Assembly (NCBI GenBank): GCA_030710605.1 | Contig: CP092886.1 | Location: forward strand, 159,696,000-159,759,999 | Length of the DNA: 64,000 nt | Direction of reading: 5' to 3' | Source of the DNA: Cordylochernes scorpioides | Taxonomy: Eukaryota > Arthropoda > Arachnida > Pseudoscorpiones > Chernetidae | Shown here: piece after piece, positions 45,241-56,025 of the stretch | How positions within the stretch are numbered: position 1 is the stretch's first letter | How the letters are laid out: the number at the start of each line of letters is the position of its first letter | The notes under the pieces: model-generated | Database searches by the model: none | Told to the model about the DNA's origin: nothing | The model's input: the letters and a program-made list of their open reading frames with translations, nothing else | Translations under genes and position numbers: made by a program

Positions 45241-46050
45241 AGCATATACAGATGGATCTTCAGACCTTACCCTGAGTTATGGAGGGGCCGGAATTAACAT
45301 AATATTCCAAGATGGAACGCACATCAAAATCAAAGAAGGAGCAGGACAGATTTCGTCAAACTTCACTTGTGAACTGACAGCTATCTGGAAAGCCCTTGAT
45401 GTATGCCTTAACCAACCATCCCTGCATCAAGCAGAAGGAAATTTAATATACAGTGACTCCATATCCGCTCTAGAAGCAATTCAGAAGGGCAATACTAAAA
45501 TCACACAGAAAATACACTCGTTACTTACCCAACTGGAACCATTGGAGAATAACTACATTCTACAATGGATCCCTGCCCATGCTGGGATCGGGGGTAATGA
45601 AATGGCATTTGAATTGGCAAAGGAAGCCAGAAAGTTGAGCCAAAGGAAAGAACAAATGTCATTATTTGACGCTGATTCTTTGTCAAAATACAAGATAATT
45701 AAACAATAAATAAGAAAAGATCAAAATGCGAAATAAACTCTGAGAGAAAAATGACAAAAACTATAACAAGACTTAGAACAAAACACTATAAAGGAATAAC
45801 AATACATCCAGATGGCACAATAACCTATAGGGCATGCAACAATTGTCCTGGTGTGGAACTTACACCTACCCACATATTCTCATAGCCAGCAATGGCCGCA
45901 GCTTTGCAGAAAATTGACATAGACCCAGAGCAGCAGCTTTAAACACCCAAGATAGTGGACATTGCTGCTGCTGTGATGGGGATGCATGGAGACATCTGAG
46001 GCTTTTTATTGGACACGACAACAACAACGGCATTCCAGAGTAAAATAAAT
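45241..46050 (+). pseudogene. RNase H and 3' end of a non-LTR element, probably element 1
   Basis: The frame 45241-45709 encodes an RNase H: AYTDGSSDLTLSYGGAG, CELTAIWKAL, YSDSISALEAI and WIPAHAGIGGNEMAFELAKEA, with the D-E-D-D residues placed as expected. After the stop, other frames give TIHPDGTITYRACN and THIFS, a usual C-terminus. A short CAACAACAAC tail is at about 46020. Orientation and style fit element 1 at 37158-39590, but some 300 bases expected between RT and RNase H are missing. Confidence 0.72.
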
Positions 46051-46104
46051 TATCAGAGATAGATACATATTTTTCATATGAATTAAAATAAATATAATCG
46101 ATAC

Positions 46105-46572
46105 TGAGAGAGAGTTGAATTGAAAATATTATAAATTTATTATCTTCGGAAACAAACGGTATCTAAAATATCATTTTTTTGCTACATGTTTAATTTGCAT
46201 TTACCTATTTTACATATCTCTGATTGTATTTAAAAATTATTAACCATTCTTCATACTTTTTGCGAAGTGGTGTTTTATTAATTTGTTATTTGATGTTATT
46301 AGGGTTCTTTCCTGGTATTCAAAAAGAAAAAATACGTGTCGATCAGTTATATTTTTCAATTTATCAAACAATTTGGCCGCTGAATCTCTGATTCTGGTAG
46401 TGCGCCATCTGGCGAATAAAATTGTAACTAAAATCAATTTCGAATTTTTCATTATTTGCCATAAAAATTCCCATTGCATCCTGAACACAATGGTGTTTAC
46501 CGCATTGCTCTAGCGCAAATATTTGCGGAGTTATCAATTTTTAAAATAGTGCGGGACTTTTGGATCACCCTG
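46105..46572 (-). repeat. Right long terminal inverted repeat
   Basis: Reverse complement of 35527-36000, with a few substitutions and small indels. Ends GGATCACCCTG followed by TA. Confidence 0.88.
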
Positions 46573-46574
46573 TA

Positions 46575-47940
46575 TATTCACAACAAGAAAAAAAAAGCTA
46601 CTCGAAATTTAATATATAGACAAAATTCTATTAAACTCTAGGTAAAAAAGATAAATGTTTGGCTTCGAAATCAGATTAATAAGTAATTTGATATAATAAA
46701 TCGATCGAAAATAACTTTTACTTTAGAGTTCAAACGGCTACATATAGACTTGTTGTAAGAATAGATATTTAGAAAACCAAATAATATCGCAATATATGGC
46801 TTGATACAAGGAGGTGTATTTATTGCCATTACTTGTATCTGAAGTAAATTAAGGAAGCGCATTTGGGGCAGACGCCATAAATAACGTCAGTCGTAATTAA
46901 ATGTTGGAGATTTCACTGAAACCTTTTTACAATCCCGAGATTCAATTCTTCGACTTTCTAATTTAAACTTGATGTCCTTCTTGTAGCCTATTGAATCAAA
47001 GCTGATTGAAATTGGAGTTTTGATTTAGTTTTACAACTTTTTCGCTTCTTAATAGACACAGAGTCGAAAACAAACTTTTACAATGTTTTTTTTATCATTT
47101 GAATTATTGATACTAGAGAAATAAAATTCTATTATTTTCAAAATACTATGTTTGGTGTTTAATATAATTTCCTGAAATTTGAAAGTGCACGGATCCCTAT
47201 AAATTTAGGCCGAGATCTCACAGCCACTTTTGCTTTACCTTTCCGTCAAACGTAAGAAATTTCAAACGCAACGTCTCTTTAGGGAATCCGAGCAGGTCAA
47301 GGTTATTAGAGGTTAAATCAGAAGGAAATTTATTTGTGTTTCAAAACTTATATTATGAATTTTTGAAATAGTCGAACGGGAAGCATTATAATTAGCATTG
47401 CCATTCTACAATAAATATATTTGGAAACTTCACGTGGTTTGGATGTGAATTCATTCTTTAGAGGGAAAATCAGATAATTTTTCGCTCCTTCCCCTTTTGT
47501 TATCCAATGCTCCAAAATTAACAAATGCTCATCACAAATGAGAACCGGTGGCAATTCTTGCCAATTGTTGGCTAATTATTTTCGAACTTAGTAGCGATTG
47601 ACGACTCTGCTATTTCATTGTGTGGATTCTGGTATGTAAAATGATCCAATGTTTCACCTCAAATGACAATTTTCAATGAAAATACATTTTCTTCAGATAA
47701 ACGAAGTCAAGTTCCACATTTGTCACGATACCTCAATATTCTTCTTAACCTTATTTTTCAAATTTCTCCTCCATTTTAAAGTTTAAAAAAGTTTAATTAT
47801 CATTTACGGAAGACTTCTTCAAATACCGCTCCTTCTGTAATCATCATCTGAGACCCTCAAACTTGATTTTATAAAAATGTCCCACATTTAGTGAAAATGC
47901 TAAAACGAGGGAAATGGAAGTTGAAACTACTTTTTCTTTT
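46575..47940. other. Anonymous AT-rich stretch
   Basis: No gene and no repeat family recognised. Confidence 0.4.
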
Positions 47941-48029
47941 TTAACTACATACCTACAGGACTTACTGCTGTCACGGAGCGTTGCTACGTTTAAGTACCTG
48001 CCAAGACTCGCGCGAGCTTATGTAGTTAA
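47941..48029. mobile_element. Possible piggyBac-type mini-element
   Basis: An 89-bp unit bounded by TTAACTACATA and its inverse TATGTAGTTAA, with TTAA at both ends and a GC-richer centre. TTAA is the piggyBac target. The short inverted repeat may be chance. Confidence 0.3.
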
Positions 48030-48064
48030 TTTATACAAGAAAATTTATGGTATGTTTTAAAATA

Positions 48065-48258
48065 CGCTCATGGACAAAACTTAAGGATGTTTTAAATTTT
48101 AGAATGTATATCGGGATTTATACAATAACTCTGAAAGATATTTGATACACAGTGAACTTTATTAAAGACTCTAGATAACCAAGTTTGAACAAAGTCGCCT
48201 CTGTCTCCTTTAAAATAATGACCGGCGACATCAAAATATCAAACGTCCTTAAGTTTTG
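48065..48258 (+). mobile_element. Family D MITE, copy 2
   Basis: Starts CTCATGGACAAAACTTAAGG and ends CTTAAGTTTTGTTCATTAGG. The interior (ACAATAACTCTGAAAGAT, CCGGCGACATCAAA) matches the copy at 2560-2943. Confidence 0.7.
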
Positions 48259-48259
48259 T

Positions 48260-50469
48260 TCATTAGGGTAAGTTAATTTATTTCAAATTTAATAGTTAAA
48301 CCGTCATAAAACTTTTTTCCGTCAAACTTTGTTCGAACGAAGAATAAATTAGAAAAATAATTCAGACTATAACTGTTTTGAGTGAAACGTCTGGCAATCT
48401 ACAAAAGAAACTACAAATGTGGTCACTTTGTTGAATTATAAATTCTCCAACTACACCAAGGAACATTTAATATCTTGGAGATGCCGTTATCGTTGCTGCG
48501 GCAGGAGAACTCGAGCAGATGGATTCTCCAACTTAGACTTCACTTATTGCATCAGCAGGCATCCATCCCCTACGTTCTGTCCTCTCATTCTTCCGGATAT
48601 TTCAGCTAAACCTATTTCCTATTGAAAATAAAAATCACAACCATTCTTTTTTGAATGGTGTTTATTCTCCATCAAATTCGATCACGTCCTTCCTTCGAAT
48701 TCTATTAGTAAAAAAAAATCTTACTTCTACTATTTAGGTAGTATTCGTGTATTCAGATTAAAGTTTTTTTTTTACAATTAGAACATTTTGTGCTCATATA
48801 TTCATCAACTAAGTACACACACTAACTCTGTTAGTCATGTGCCGAGTTGAAAAGATTCATCTAGCCACATGACATATATCGTTGTCGGTTTTGTGAATCA
48901 GCGTGAATGAGCTTGGAGGAATAAATATCTCTAACAAACGCGTGCTTATAGTTTATTAGGAAAATATACTAACTCTTTCAACAAATGTTTTTCTTTAAAA
49001 TCCGTACAGGGATTTTTGATGTCTAAATTTGCTTTGTATTAATAATTTTCTTATATTCGAAAACATAGATGGTTTTCCACTCTTAGAATTCAGATTATGT
49101 TCTGAATTATGTCCTCTAACTTCGCCTTTGCCGGCCTCAAGCCCGGATGAAAAAAGGAGGAGGGGGAGCAGTTACAAGCTCTCTAAAATCCCTGGGCCCA
49201 GCTGGCCCGGCTGATAGTACCTTGTAAGGGCTCCTGACCCATGGATACAGGATAAACAGCGTCTGTACGCCATGTTAGGAGCAGCTGCACATGGCGTCTG
49301 TTCCTCATGTCAGGGGCAGCCATTTCTTTTGGAGCTAAGTCGGCCTGCCACTGAGTAGTGCTCCCAGTCTTAATGACAAAGGCAGACGCTTTCTACTTCA
49401 CCCACACCACCAAAAGTCTCAATCTCTATATGCTTGATGACCTAATATGATTGAGTGGAGATAATATATAAGAAGATATTATGTTCTTTTAATCGAGGTT
49501 CGGAAATCAAGATAAAGAATTTTAAACTAAGCTACACCATATTCAATTACTATAAAAATGACCTTGCTGTCGGGTTCGAAGCCATCTGAAGACATGGAGA
49601 TATTCACACGGCGAGCTTCTAGAGCAAAGTTCACTCAAGGACTTTCAGGTCCATCTCCAACCTAGCTCATCCCACAAAAGAACACAATAAACGACCCGAG
49701 CGCACCCTGAGTCGCCAAATTATGTTACATTCCTGTATGCTATTCTGGGAAATGGAAACTTATCAACATTATCTGCCCCATTTACCTTTTCAAATTAAAA
49801 TATCTTCAATAAATAAATTGAAAATCGGGAGACTCAGCTCATGAGAGAGAGTGTCCATTGGTTATTTAAAATATTGATTGACTTCCTTAGTAAACAGTGT
49901 TTAAAATAAACAAATAGAATTTAAAAGAGAGAATGTGAACACTATGTTCCGTCTTCCACTTAGTGCTGGTAGAAATCCGACTCTTCATCAGATAACAAAA
50001 TGAAGGATTCAGCGCTGAAGATGAGAATTGGCCATTTGGCACATACACATCTCGGGCTGTAATATTTGAATAATAATAACTATCTTTAAAGCGTTTCCTA
50101 GATTTCTCTCTAAACCTAGCACGCATAAATTGCGTTATTTTTATTTTCCTTCTCCGGGCATTATATATACATCAACATAAGAATTCTTGATTTTTACATA
50201 AACTTAAAATACCCACCTTTGTAATATACGTGTATAATATTTGAATATAACAGGCATCTGCTTCAGTCGTATGTATAATTAGGGCTCAGACTTTGGGCTT
50301 AAGATTTCTGGAAAGATACAATTAGCATATATATAGAGCGAATATATTATCGGATATATTTTAAATATGTTTTTCTCAGAGTTACCACACAGCACGATAT
50401 CCCATTAGCCCGACAATGGTTCTAAACAACACTCTAGTTAACATATCATTATAAATTTACAAAGTATAT
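48260..50469. other. Anonymous region with one GC-richer block
   Basis: About 49120-49420 is GC-richer (GGGCCCAGCTGGCCCGG) and resembles a retroelement untranslated region, but I cannot assign it. The rest is AT-rich without genes. Confidence 0.35.
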
Positions 50470-50700
50470 ATATAAGTAATGATAAGGTATTATTAAAATT
50501 CGAAACTATTTTAAAGGCGTAAGATTCTTTTTGATATTAAACAATTTCTACTGCCCTTACTGCAATGGAAAAATTAATGAGAGGGCCTGGCTCATCAGTG
50601 GTGAACCCTCTCAGCGGTTTCACCAGTTTAATATCAAAAATAATCTTACGCCTTTAAAATAGTTTCGAATTTTGATAACAGATGGCGCGCTAGTGCATCA
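50470..50700 (+). repeat. Family B palindromic element
   Basis: Arms of about 50 bp (AAATTCGAAACTATTTTAAA, GGCGTAAGATT and their inverse) flank a centre with TTTCTACTGCCCTTACTGC, GAGAGGGCCTGGCTCATCAG and CAGCGGTTTCACCAG. It ends CAGATGGCGCGCTAGTGCAT. The foldback plan resembles family A but the sequence is different. Confidence 0.72.
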
Positions 50701-50754
50701 TAAGGTATCATTATCGGAAAATATAAGGGTATATTTTCACATCACAGTATGATT

Positions 50755-50905
50755 ATATTAATATTTATACTGTCCTTACTGTAAATTCGCTGAAGGGTTC
50801 ACCACTGATGAGCCAAGCCCTCCCATTATTTTATTATTGCAGTAAGGGCAGTAAAAATTGTTTTATTTCAAAAATAATCATACGCGTTAATAAAATAGAG
50901 TTCAG
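50755..50905 (+). repeat. Family B element, opposite orientation
   Basis: TACTGTCCTTACTG, AAGGGTTCACCACTGATGAG, CCAAGCCCTCCC, GCAGTAAGGGCAG. The CTGGCGAAACC part is absent. Confidence 0.65.
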
Positions 50906-50952
50906 ATTTATCATATTATAGATTATGAAAAAATGATAGAAAAAAATAAAAA

Positions 50953-51000
50953 TAAGCACATGTGCTCCTGGTCAGGATATGCCTTCTTTATTTTTTATTA
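50953..51000 (+). repeat. Family A tail fragment
   Basis: AGCACATGTGCTCCTGGTCAGG followed by ATATGCCTTCTTTATTTTTT, the 3' end of a family A unit. Confidence 0.6.
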
Positions 51001-52040
51001 TATATTATATAATCTAGCTGACAATTATTTTCTATTTTATTTACATTCGCCTAACAGGAAGAAATGACAATAAAATTAACTAGAATAATAAATTGCTCTA
51101 TCGAAATCAAAACACAATACACAAAAAAAGAATTCAAATTTTAATATCATTTCTGGGTTATATATCAAATATCAAATAATATATATATCAAAACTTTTTC
51201 AAATTACTCATTCAACACTTGAATATAACACTTTTATTTATAATATTTAAATTAATTTGTTAATTAATTTAATTTTACTTTTGAAACTTCTGCCAAAAAA
51301 TAGTTCCAAATTAAGTTTGTTTAATGAGCGAGCCACTTGGTCAAATATACTCCGGGAGAAGGAAACTTGTTTAATTCTTCCAACTTCACACAATAAACAA
51401 GCTCCAGAATTGATTAAAAACTTCCTTTTTATTTTTGGTCACAAAAACAAATTATTTTATACTTTTAAAAATTTTTAAGCCTAATGCATTTTCAGTGATA
51501 GCTAAGTAGAACGTGAATCGTTTCCCATTGTGACTGATTAGAAGAAAAGTTTGTTGTGGAAATCTATAACAGCTGTCGTTCCCCCACTGGGTGACGTCAG
51601 GCCGCCATCTTGGAAGTCTCGCGTCTTCTGCTGCAAAACATTTCACTAAAAAACGAAAGTTTTTTATTTAATATCTATGCATTGAGCGAAACATTTTATT
51701 TTCAATCAAAGCGTTTTTGTAGAATTGATTTTATTAAATGCGCTTGCTATATAAAAGTTTATTTTTCTTGATAGAGCGTTGATTTCTAAGGAATACTGAT
51801 GAACATATTTTAAATAAAAAACTGAAGTTCTTGTCTCATTCGAAGCAAGACAGCAAACCTCGGCGCCTCTGACAGCGGTCGAATTAGTATATTTGCCAAA
51901 AGATCGGATTTTCAAACTTTTCCCAAGTTGTTTGACGCCATTAAAAAAAACCCTTTCGCTGTTCTCTCTGGATCTAGTCTCATTAAGGGAGTTGAATGCG
52001 TTATCAAACTTATAACAAAGATTCTTCCTGCTTTCACACT
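51001..52040. other. Anonymous AT-rich stretch with one promoter-like patch
   Basis: No gene seen. It includes the CRE/YY1-like patch at 51591-51612, listed separately. Confidence 0.4.
51591..51612 (-). promoter_or_regulatory. CRE-like and YY1-like motif pair
   Basis: TGACGTCA (51592-51599), the full palindromic CRE, is followed at once by GCCGCCATCTTGG (51601-51613), a strong YY1/pleiohomeotic-type site. It sits in a short GC-richer patch. On the minus strand YY1-type motifs often overlap transcription starts. No gene is recognised beside it, so a promoter is only a possibility. Confidence 0.3.
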
Positions 52041-52042
52041 TT

Positions 52043-52116
52043 GACAAAATCAATAAGGAAGGCTAGGTTTCGTCCTTAAAAGAAACCTAGCCTTAGAATC
52101 CTTATTGATTTTGTCA
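52043..52116. repeat. Long hairpin
   Basis: GACAAAATCAATAAGGA plus AGGCTAGGTTT face their complements across 12 bases, with a short bulge (TAGAA) on the right side. Arms are about 28 and 33 bases. It is probably a small foldback element. Confidence 0.8.
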
Positions 52117-52740
52117 ATTTTTAAAAATTTATCTCTTATATAGAACGAGCATTAATTCCGATACATTCCAGTACGTATATGGGGGAGAGGCCTTTTCAGT
52201 GGAACCAATTTAAACTGCCTCGAATTGGCCCACGTAACTTTGCGCTAAGGCTAGGAGGCGTATTCCAATTTTGCTGTGCATGCAAGATAAGTTTTATCCT
52301 TTGTAAAACTTCAATTTCGCTTAATTTTTAGTATTTTAAATTAATTATTTTTACATATATTATTCCATTACTAAAGTATAGTTTTGTTTTAAATGTTAAT
52401 ACACACATGGACCTAATCTTTGAACGTTAAATCATCCGTTAGAAAAATTATAACTTCGTTGTTTGAAAAGTTTGTCCTGAAGTGAAAGCTTTCAACTTGA
52501 CCAGATGATCTAAGCTTCAAAAAAGACAACTTTTAACAAGTCTCATTTCTTAATCATATTGCAGGCGATACTCGTGATTGTCATCAAATCTTGGTGTCGA
52601 CTAAACCAACTTTACAATAAACACAAACTGGGAATTGTGCGAACACATAAGAAAATAAACCGTTCAGGTTCTCAGGAAATTGAAGCCAAAATGTTCATCT
52701 TGAAGATAGAGGTTGCCTGGCCGGCCTTTATATTTCTTAA

Positions 52741-52975
52741 AATAAAAAACTTTTCGGCCGGAAAAGGTTTTATTCTCTCAACGTTTCGACAAAAATCCTT
52801 TATCCTCGCAGTAAAAATTAAAACAAAAAATTTGGCGCGAAGCGTTATTTTTCCAGAAACATTTATAACGCCTTGCCAAGAGTTTTTTTATTTTTCCTGA
52901 CGAGGACAAAGGACTTTTGTCGGAACGTCGAGAAAATAAACTTTTTCTGGCCGAAGTGTTTCTTATTTCAGCCAC
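52741..52975. repeat. Inverted pair of Penelope-type termini with hammerhead-like hairpins
   Basis: The right copy (plus strand, about 52897-52945) reads CTGACGAGGACAAAGGACTT then TTGTCGGAACGTCGAGAAAA. The left copy (minus strand, about 52775-52822) reads GCGAGGATAAAGGATTTTTG then TCGAAACGTTGAGAG. Both have stem II formed by GACAAA/TTTGTC or a near equivalent, followed by GAAACG. TTTTCTGGCCGAA and TTCGGCCGGAAAA border them outside. This is a head-to-head pair of Penelope pseudo-LTR ends without RT sequence. Confidence 0.6.
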
Positions 52976-53204
52976 TATGTTCACGCACAATGATTTCTTC
53001 TAGAAAACTTCCGGGTGACGCCAGACGAAAGACGTAGTCCAATCAGCATGTCGGGTGAAGCCATCAACTCTACAATCAATCTATTATTGAATTTGAGGAA
53101 ATACCAGTCATCTCTATATGTGATTTACATGTGTGCATTTATAAAAACATGTCCTAGTGTCCTACCCGTTTCATGATTTTTCAGGATGCCTGAATGACCA
53201 GTTT

Positions 53205-53415
53205 TTTGGTCGTTGAGGAACAGCTTGCACCACGCTGATGAGAGCCAACAGCCCGAAACGCGTCCGTGGTTAGCTTTTCTTGATTAATAAAGAATGGGTA
53301 TTTGGCCAATAGTGGAATAATTAAAAATCAACGATAATAGTTGATATTTATTCCGATAGATGGCGGAAGCCATCAGCAACTTTCAGTTGCACGATAAGGA
53401 GATGCCTTTTTTTAT
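53205..53415 (+). repeat. Family A element with the best hammerhead
   Basis: Order: GACCAGTTTTTTGGTC hairpin, GTTGAGG, hammerhead core (53221-53276), TTTCTTGATT, GGTATTTGGCCAATAG, hairpin GGAATAA/TTATTCC (53314-53320 and 53348-53354) with inner ATCAAC/GTTGAT, hairpin GATGGC/GCCATC (53359-53374), hairpin CAACT/AGTTG (53377-53389), GATAAGGAGATGCC. Not a simple palindrome: it keeps the original 5' side that copies at 30303 and 35160 have lost. Confidence 0.75.
53221..53276 (+). ncRNA. Type I hammerhead ribozyme candidate
   Basis: Helix I: ACCACG (53229-53234) pairs with CGTGGT (53265-53270); an outer GCT/AGC pairing may extend it past a small internal loop. Core boxes: CTGATGA (53235-53241) and GAAA (53255-53258). 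Stem II is GAGC/GCCC with one A-C mismatch (GGGC/GCCC in the copy at 35306). Helix III is minimal (ACGCGT, self-complementary). Cleavage would follow GTC at 53262-53264. Minimal helix III is known from Penelope and retrozyme hammerheads, which are thought to act as dimers. Activity is untested. Confidence 0.68.
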
Positions 53416-53429
53416 AATATTATAAGTGC

Positions 53430-54600
53430 CTGACTCATCAGTGGCGAACCCTCGCAGCAGTTTCACTAGTTTCTCATTTTCTCTTCTTCACTTCAGAGAT
53501 TTAAAACTATAAACACAATTTACCTTTCTTGATTTCTTCTTTAAAGTGTATTAACTTTAAAATAACGTGTTTACAGAAATGTTTATATTAAAAAGAAAAA
53601 AACGATTAATTTTATTGAACCTGACACACAATTTTGTATAAAATATCAGACATTTATTGTTGTTATGGGAATTTCAAAAATGCCTTCACTTTGTCAATCT
53701 CCTTAATTTTTATTATATAATTTTAGGATGAGCCTATTGTGAAATTGAGACTTTGTGTTTGGAGCAAATCACCTATATTCTTACATTTCTGTTTATTTTG
53801 TATTTGAATGGTTGTCCTTTCAGCAGCTCGGCATAACTGCGCCACCTTATTCAGGTTTGTGTCATCTAATAGAATTTGTCAAACTTCATTATGGAAAATG
53901 TCAACTACGAACCCCTCTGGCCTTAATTAATTCTTCTTCCATTTGTCCCAAATTACATTTGAAGCTTGTAGTTTCGGCCTCGTTAAGAAGTCATTAAAAG
54001 ATTCGTTTCTCTTTGGTTTAGCTGGAGAAAGCGATACCTTTCTATAGAGTAATTAATTTCGGGTTTGAAATAGTCTCTTTGAATTCTTTCTTTAAACATA
54101 GTTAACGACTTTTTTATAACTTTATCTTGAACCTTCTATAATTATTTTAGCTTCTCTGCCAATTACACATATTAATGTTGCCACTTGAATATATTTCTGT
54201 TTTTGAATTTTTAATTTTGAAGCAATTCCATGCCAGTCAATACTTTGCATCCAGTTCTCTCAAATATGTTTGCTATATTTTAGGATATTATAAGATGCTT
54301 TGGAGGTTTCTGCTATTTGTAATTTTTTAACACTACGTTTTTTCTTTAATAAATTAATAAATGCTAACCTTGTTTACAGCTACCACCGTATATTGTTGTT
54401 GGCATGTACTCAGTATCTTTTAGGGTTCTAGTAACAATTAATTATTTAGTTGTGGGGTTAGCTATAACACAACACACGTGTAAATAACAAATTAAACGAA
54501 ATAACAAAGTAACAATGTTTCTAAATATAATTACAGCTCTATTATTGAACACTGAGAGGATATCGCAAATGAAAACATTAAGACGCAAATATTTCTTTCA
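53430..54600. other. Family B fragment and anonymous AT-rich stretch
   Basis: About 53430-53480 carries GACTCATCAGTGGCGAACCC and GCAGTTTCACTAG, a family B remnant. The rest has no recognisable gene. Confidence 0.45.
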
Positions 54601-54604
54601 GACA

Positions 54605-54800
54605 TATATCAAACTTCTACTGCCCTTACTGGGATGAAAAAAATGGGAGGGCTTGGCTCATCAGTGATGATTCCTGCCAGCGGTTTCGACAATTCAATCT
54701 ACCAGACAACTTCTTTAGAGCTCTAATACTATCTTGGATCATTCTGCTTACATATGCTATACTGAAAGGTTGAATCTCAGAAATGGTATTTAAGCAAACG
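54605..54800 (-). repeat. Family B element
   Basis: TTCTACTGCCCTTACTGGG, GGGAGGGCTTGGCTCATCAG, CCAGCGGTTTCGACAATTCA, then a segment TCTTTAGAGCTCTAATACT that also occurs inverted at about 22155-22175. Confidence 0.65.
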
Positions 54801-55165
54801 ATGGACATAAGCTTTTAGGACAGAAGAATTACATATGAATATTTGCATCAAGCAATGATCTTCCGCAAACAACAAGGACAAAGCCAGTTAGGAATGAATT
54901 GATATATAGCGATATCGTAGTTTGGGGCAGCATTATGTTCTATCAGTCCTAGTGCAGACCTGGGTCAGGAGGTCCGGCAAGCTAATACAGGCCGCACATC
55001 GCAAGGCGAACTACCACCCTGGCCGATTTAACTACACCCTATCCTATACCTCCCATTACGTCAGTGCTCCGAGGACCATCCTGGGGACACACAGTAGATG
55101 CGGCTTGACATCAAAAATTCATAAATATACTCATTGTTAGCTTGTCTTTCCATATAGAAGTTGAC
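54801..55165. other. Anonymous stretch with a GC-richer block
   Basis: About 54940-55110 is GC-richer with a 72-codon frame but no recognisable domain. Confidence 0.35.
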
Positions 55166-55169
55166 ATGC

Positions 55170-55372
55170 ACTAATTGACAAAACTTCAGGAAGTTCTAAC
55201 TTTTAGCATATCGGGATTCATACAATAAAAATATTTCATACGCAGTGATCTTTATTGAAGAAAATCGAGATAAACAAGTATGAATAAAATCTATACTTCA
55301 AAAATACAGACGAGCGGCGACATCAAAGACTTTCCACTTCCTGGAGGTTTGTCCATGAGTGTAGTTTCCCGT
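55170..55372 (+). mobile_element. Family D MITE, copy 3
   Basis: Starts TTGACAAAACTTCAGGAAGT and ends GGTTTGTCCATGAGTGTA. The interior ATCGGGATTCATACAATA and GCGGCGACATCAAAGACTTT matches the other copies. Confidence 0.75.
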
Positions 55373-55835
55373 GAGGGAGCAAACAGATGGCTGTTGCATT
55401 TTTTCGTTTTTTATTTTGATGGTTTGAATTTCTCTCACTTTCCTGCAATCTTGTGTTACTCCATTAGTACAGTATCAATCTACTCCAGTCCGACAAATCC
55501 CAGGTTAGACTACTGCGGCATCATTTCAAACAGCTTGTTCAAGTGGGCACAGGTGGTTAGCGGTAGGGACATCCAGAGCCCAGGTCGCTTTGTCTGAGCC
55601 GCCTATTACCCGTCCTTGCGGTCACCGATGACCCGGTTACAGTTACATATTTACAGATCGCTGTTGATGACTATGGAACGCTCTGACTCACGTTTAGTCG
55701 TCCCGCTGCTTTATTGACGCTATGTTCGACCATGGTTTCAGCCATTCCCGGAAACATCGTAGAATCGTGACATTGCCCCTATCCAAATGTCGAAAGATTT
55801 CCGATTAGAACAACCAGATTCTTTTAGGCTAAAAG
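55373..55835. other. Anonymous GC-richer block
   Basis: Unassigned. It resembles worn retroelement sequence (for example AGCTTGTTCAAGTGGGCACA) but no domain can be named. Confidence 0.3.
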
Positions 55836-56025
55836 TACACTCATGGACAAAACTCAAGGAAGTTGCACTTTTTCAGACTCAAAGATATTTGATACGCAGC
55901 TATCTTTATTGAAGGCACACGGGATAATCAAGTGTGAACAAAATTGCTTCTGTCTCCTTGAAAAACAACGATCTGCGACATTAAATTAAGACTTTCCATT
56001 TCTTTAAATTTTGTTCAATAGTGTA
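55836..56025 (+). mobile_element. Family D MITE, copy 4
   Basis: TACACTCATGGACAAAACTC at the left and AAATTTTGTTCAATAGTGTA at the right are inverted repeats that include the TA. The interior is shared with copies 1-3. Confidence 0.78.

Larger units (their letters stand above)
35527..46572 (-). mobile_element. Mariner-type transposon with long TIRs, filled by nested retroelements
   Basis: Terminal inverted repeats of about 470 bp (35527-36000 and 46105-46572) start CAGGGTGATCCAAAAGTCCC and are flanked by TA on both sides. A decayed mariner-type transposase lies next to the left repeat. The 8.9 kb between that transposase and the right repeat consists of three non-LTR retrotransposon relics. 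The simplest reading is one DNA transposon that received successive insertions. Two independent insertions in opposite orientation cannot be excluded. Confidence 0.65.

Noticed and set aside
55280..55597. 105-codon frame starting inside a family D MITE
   Set aside because: It begins in the MITE and continues into unassigned repeat-like DNA, so it is not a gene.
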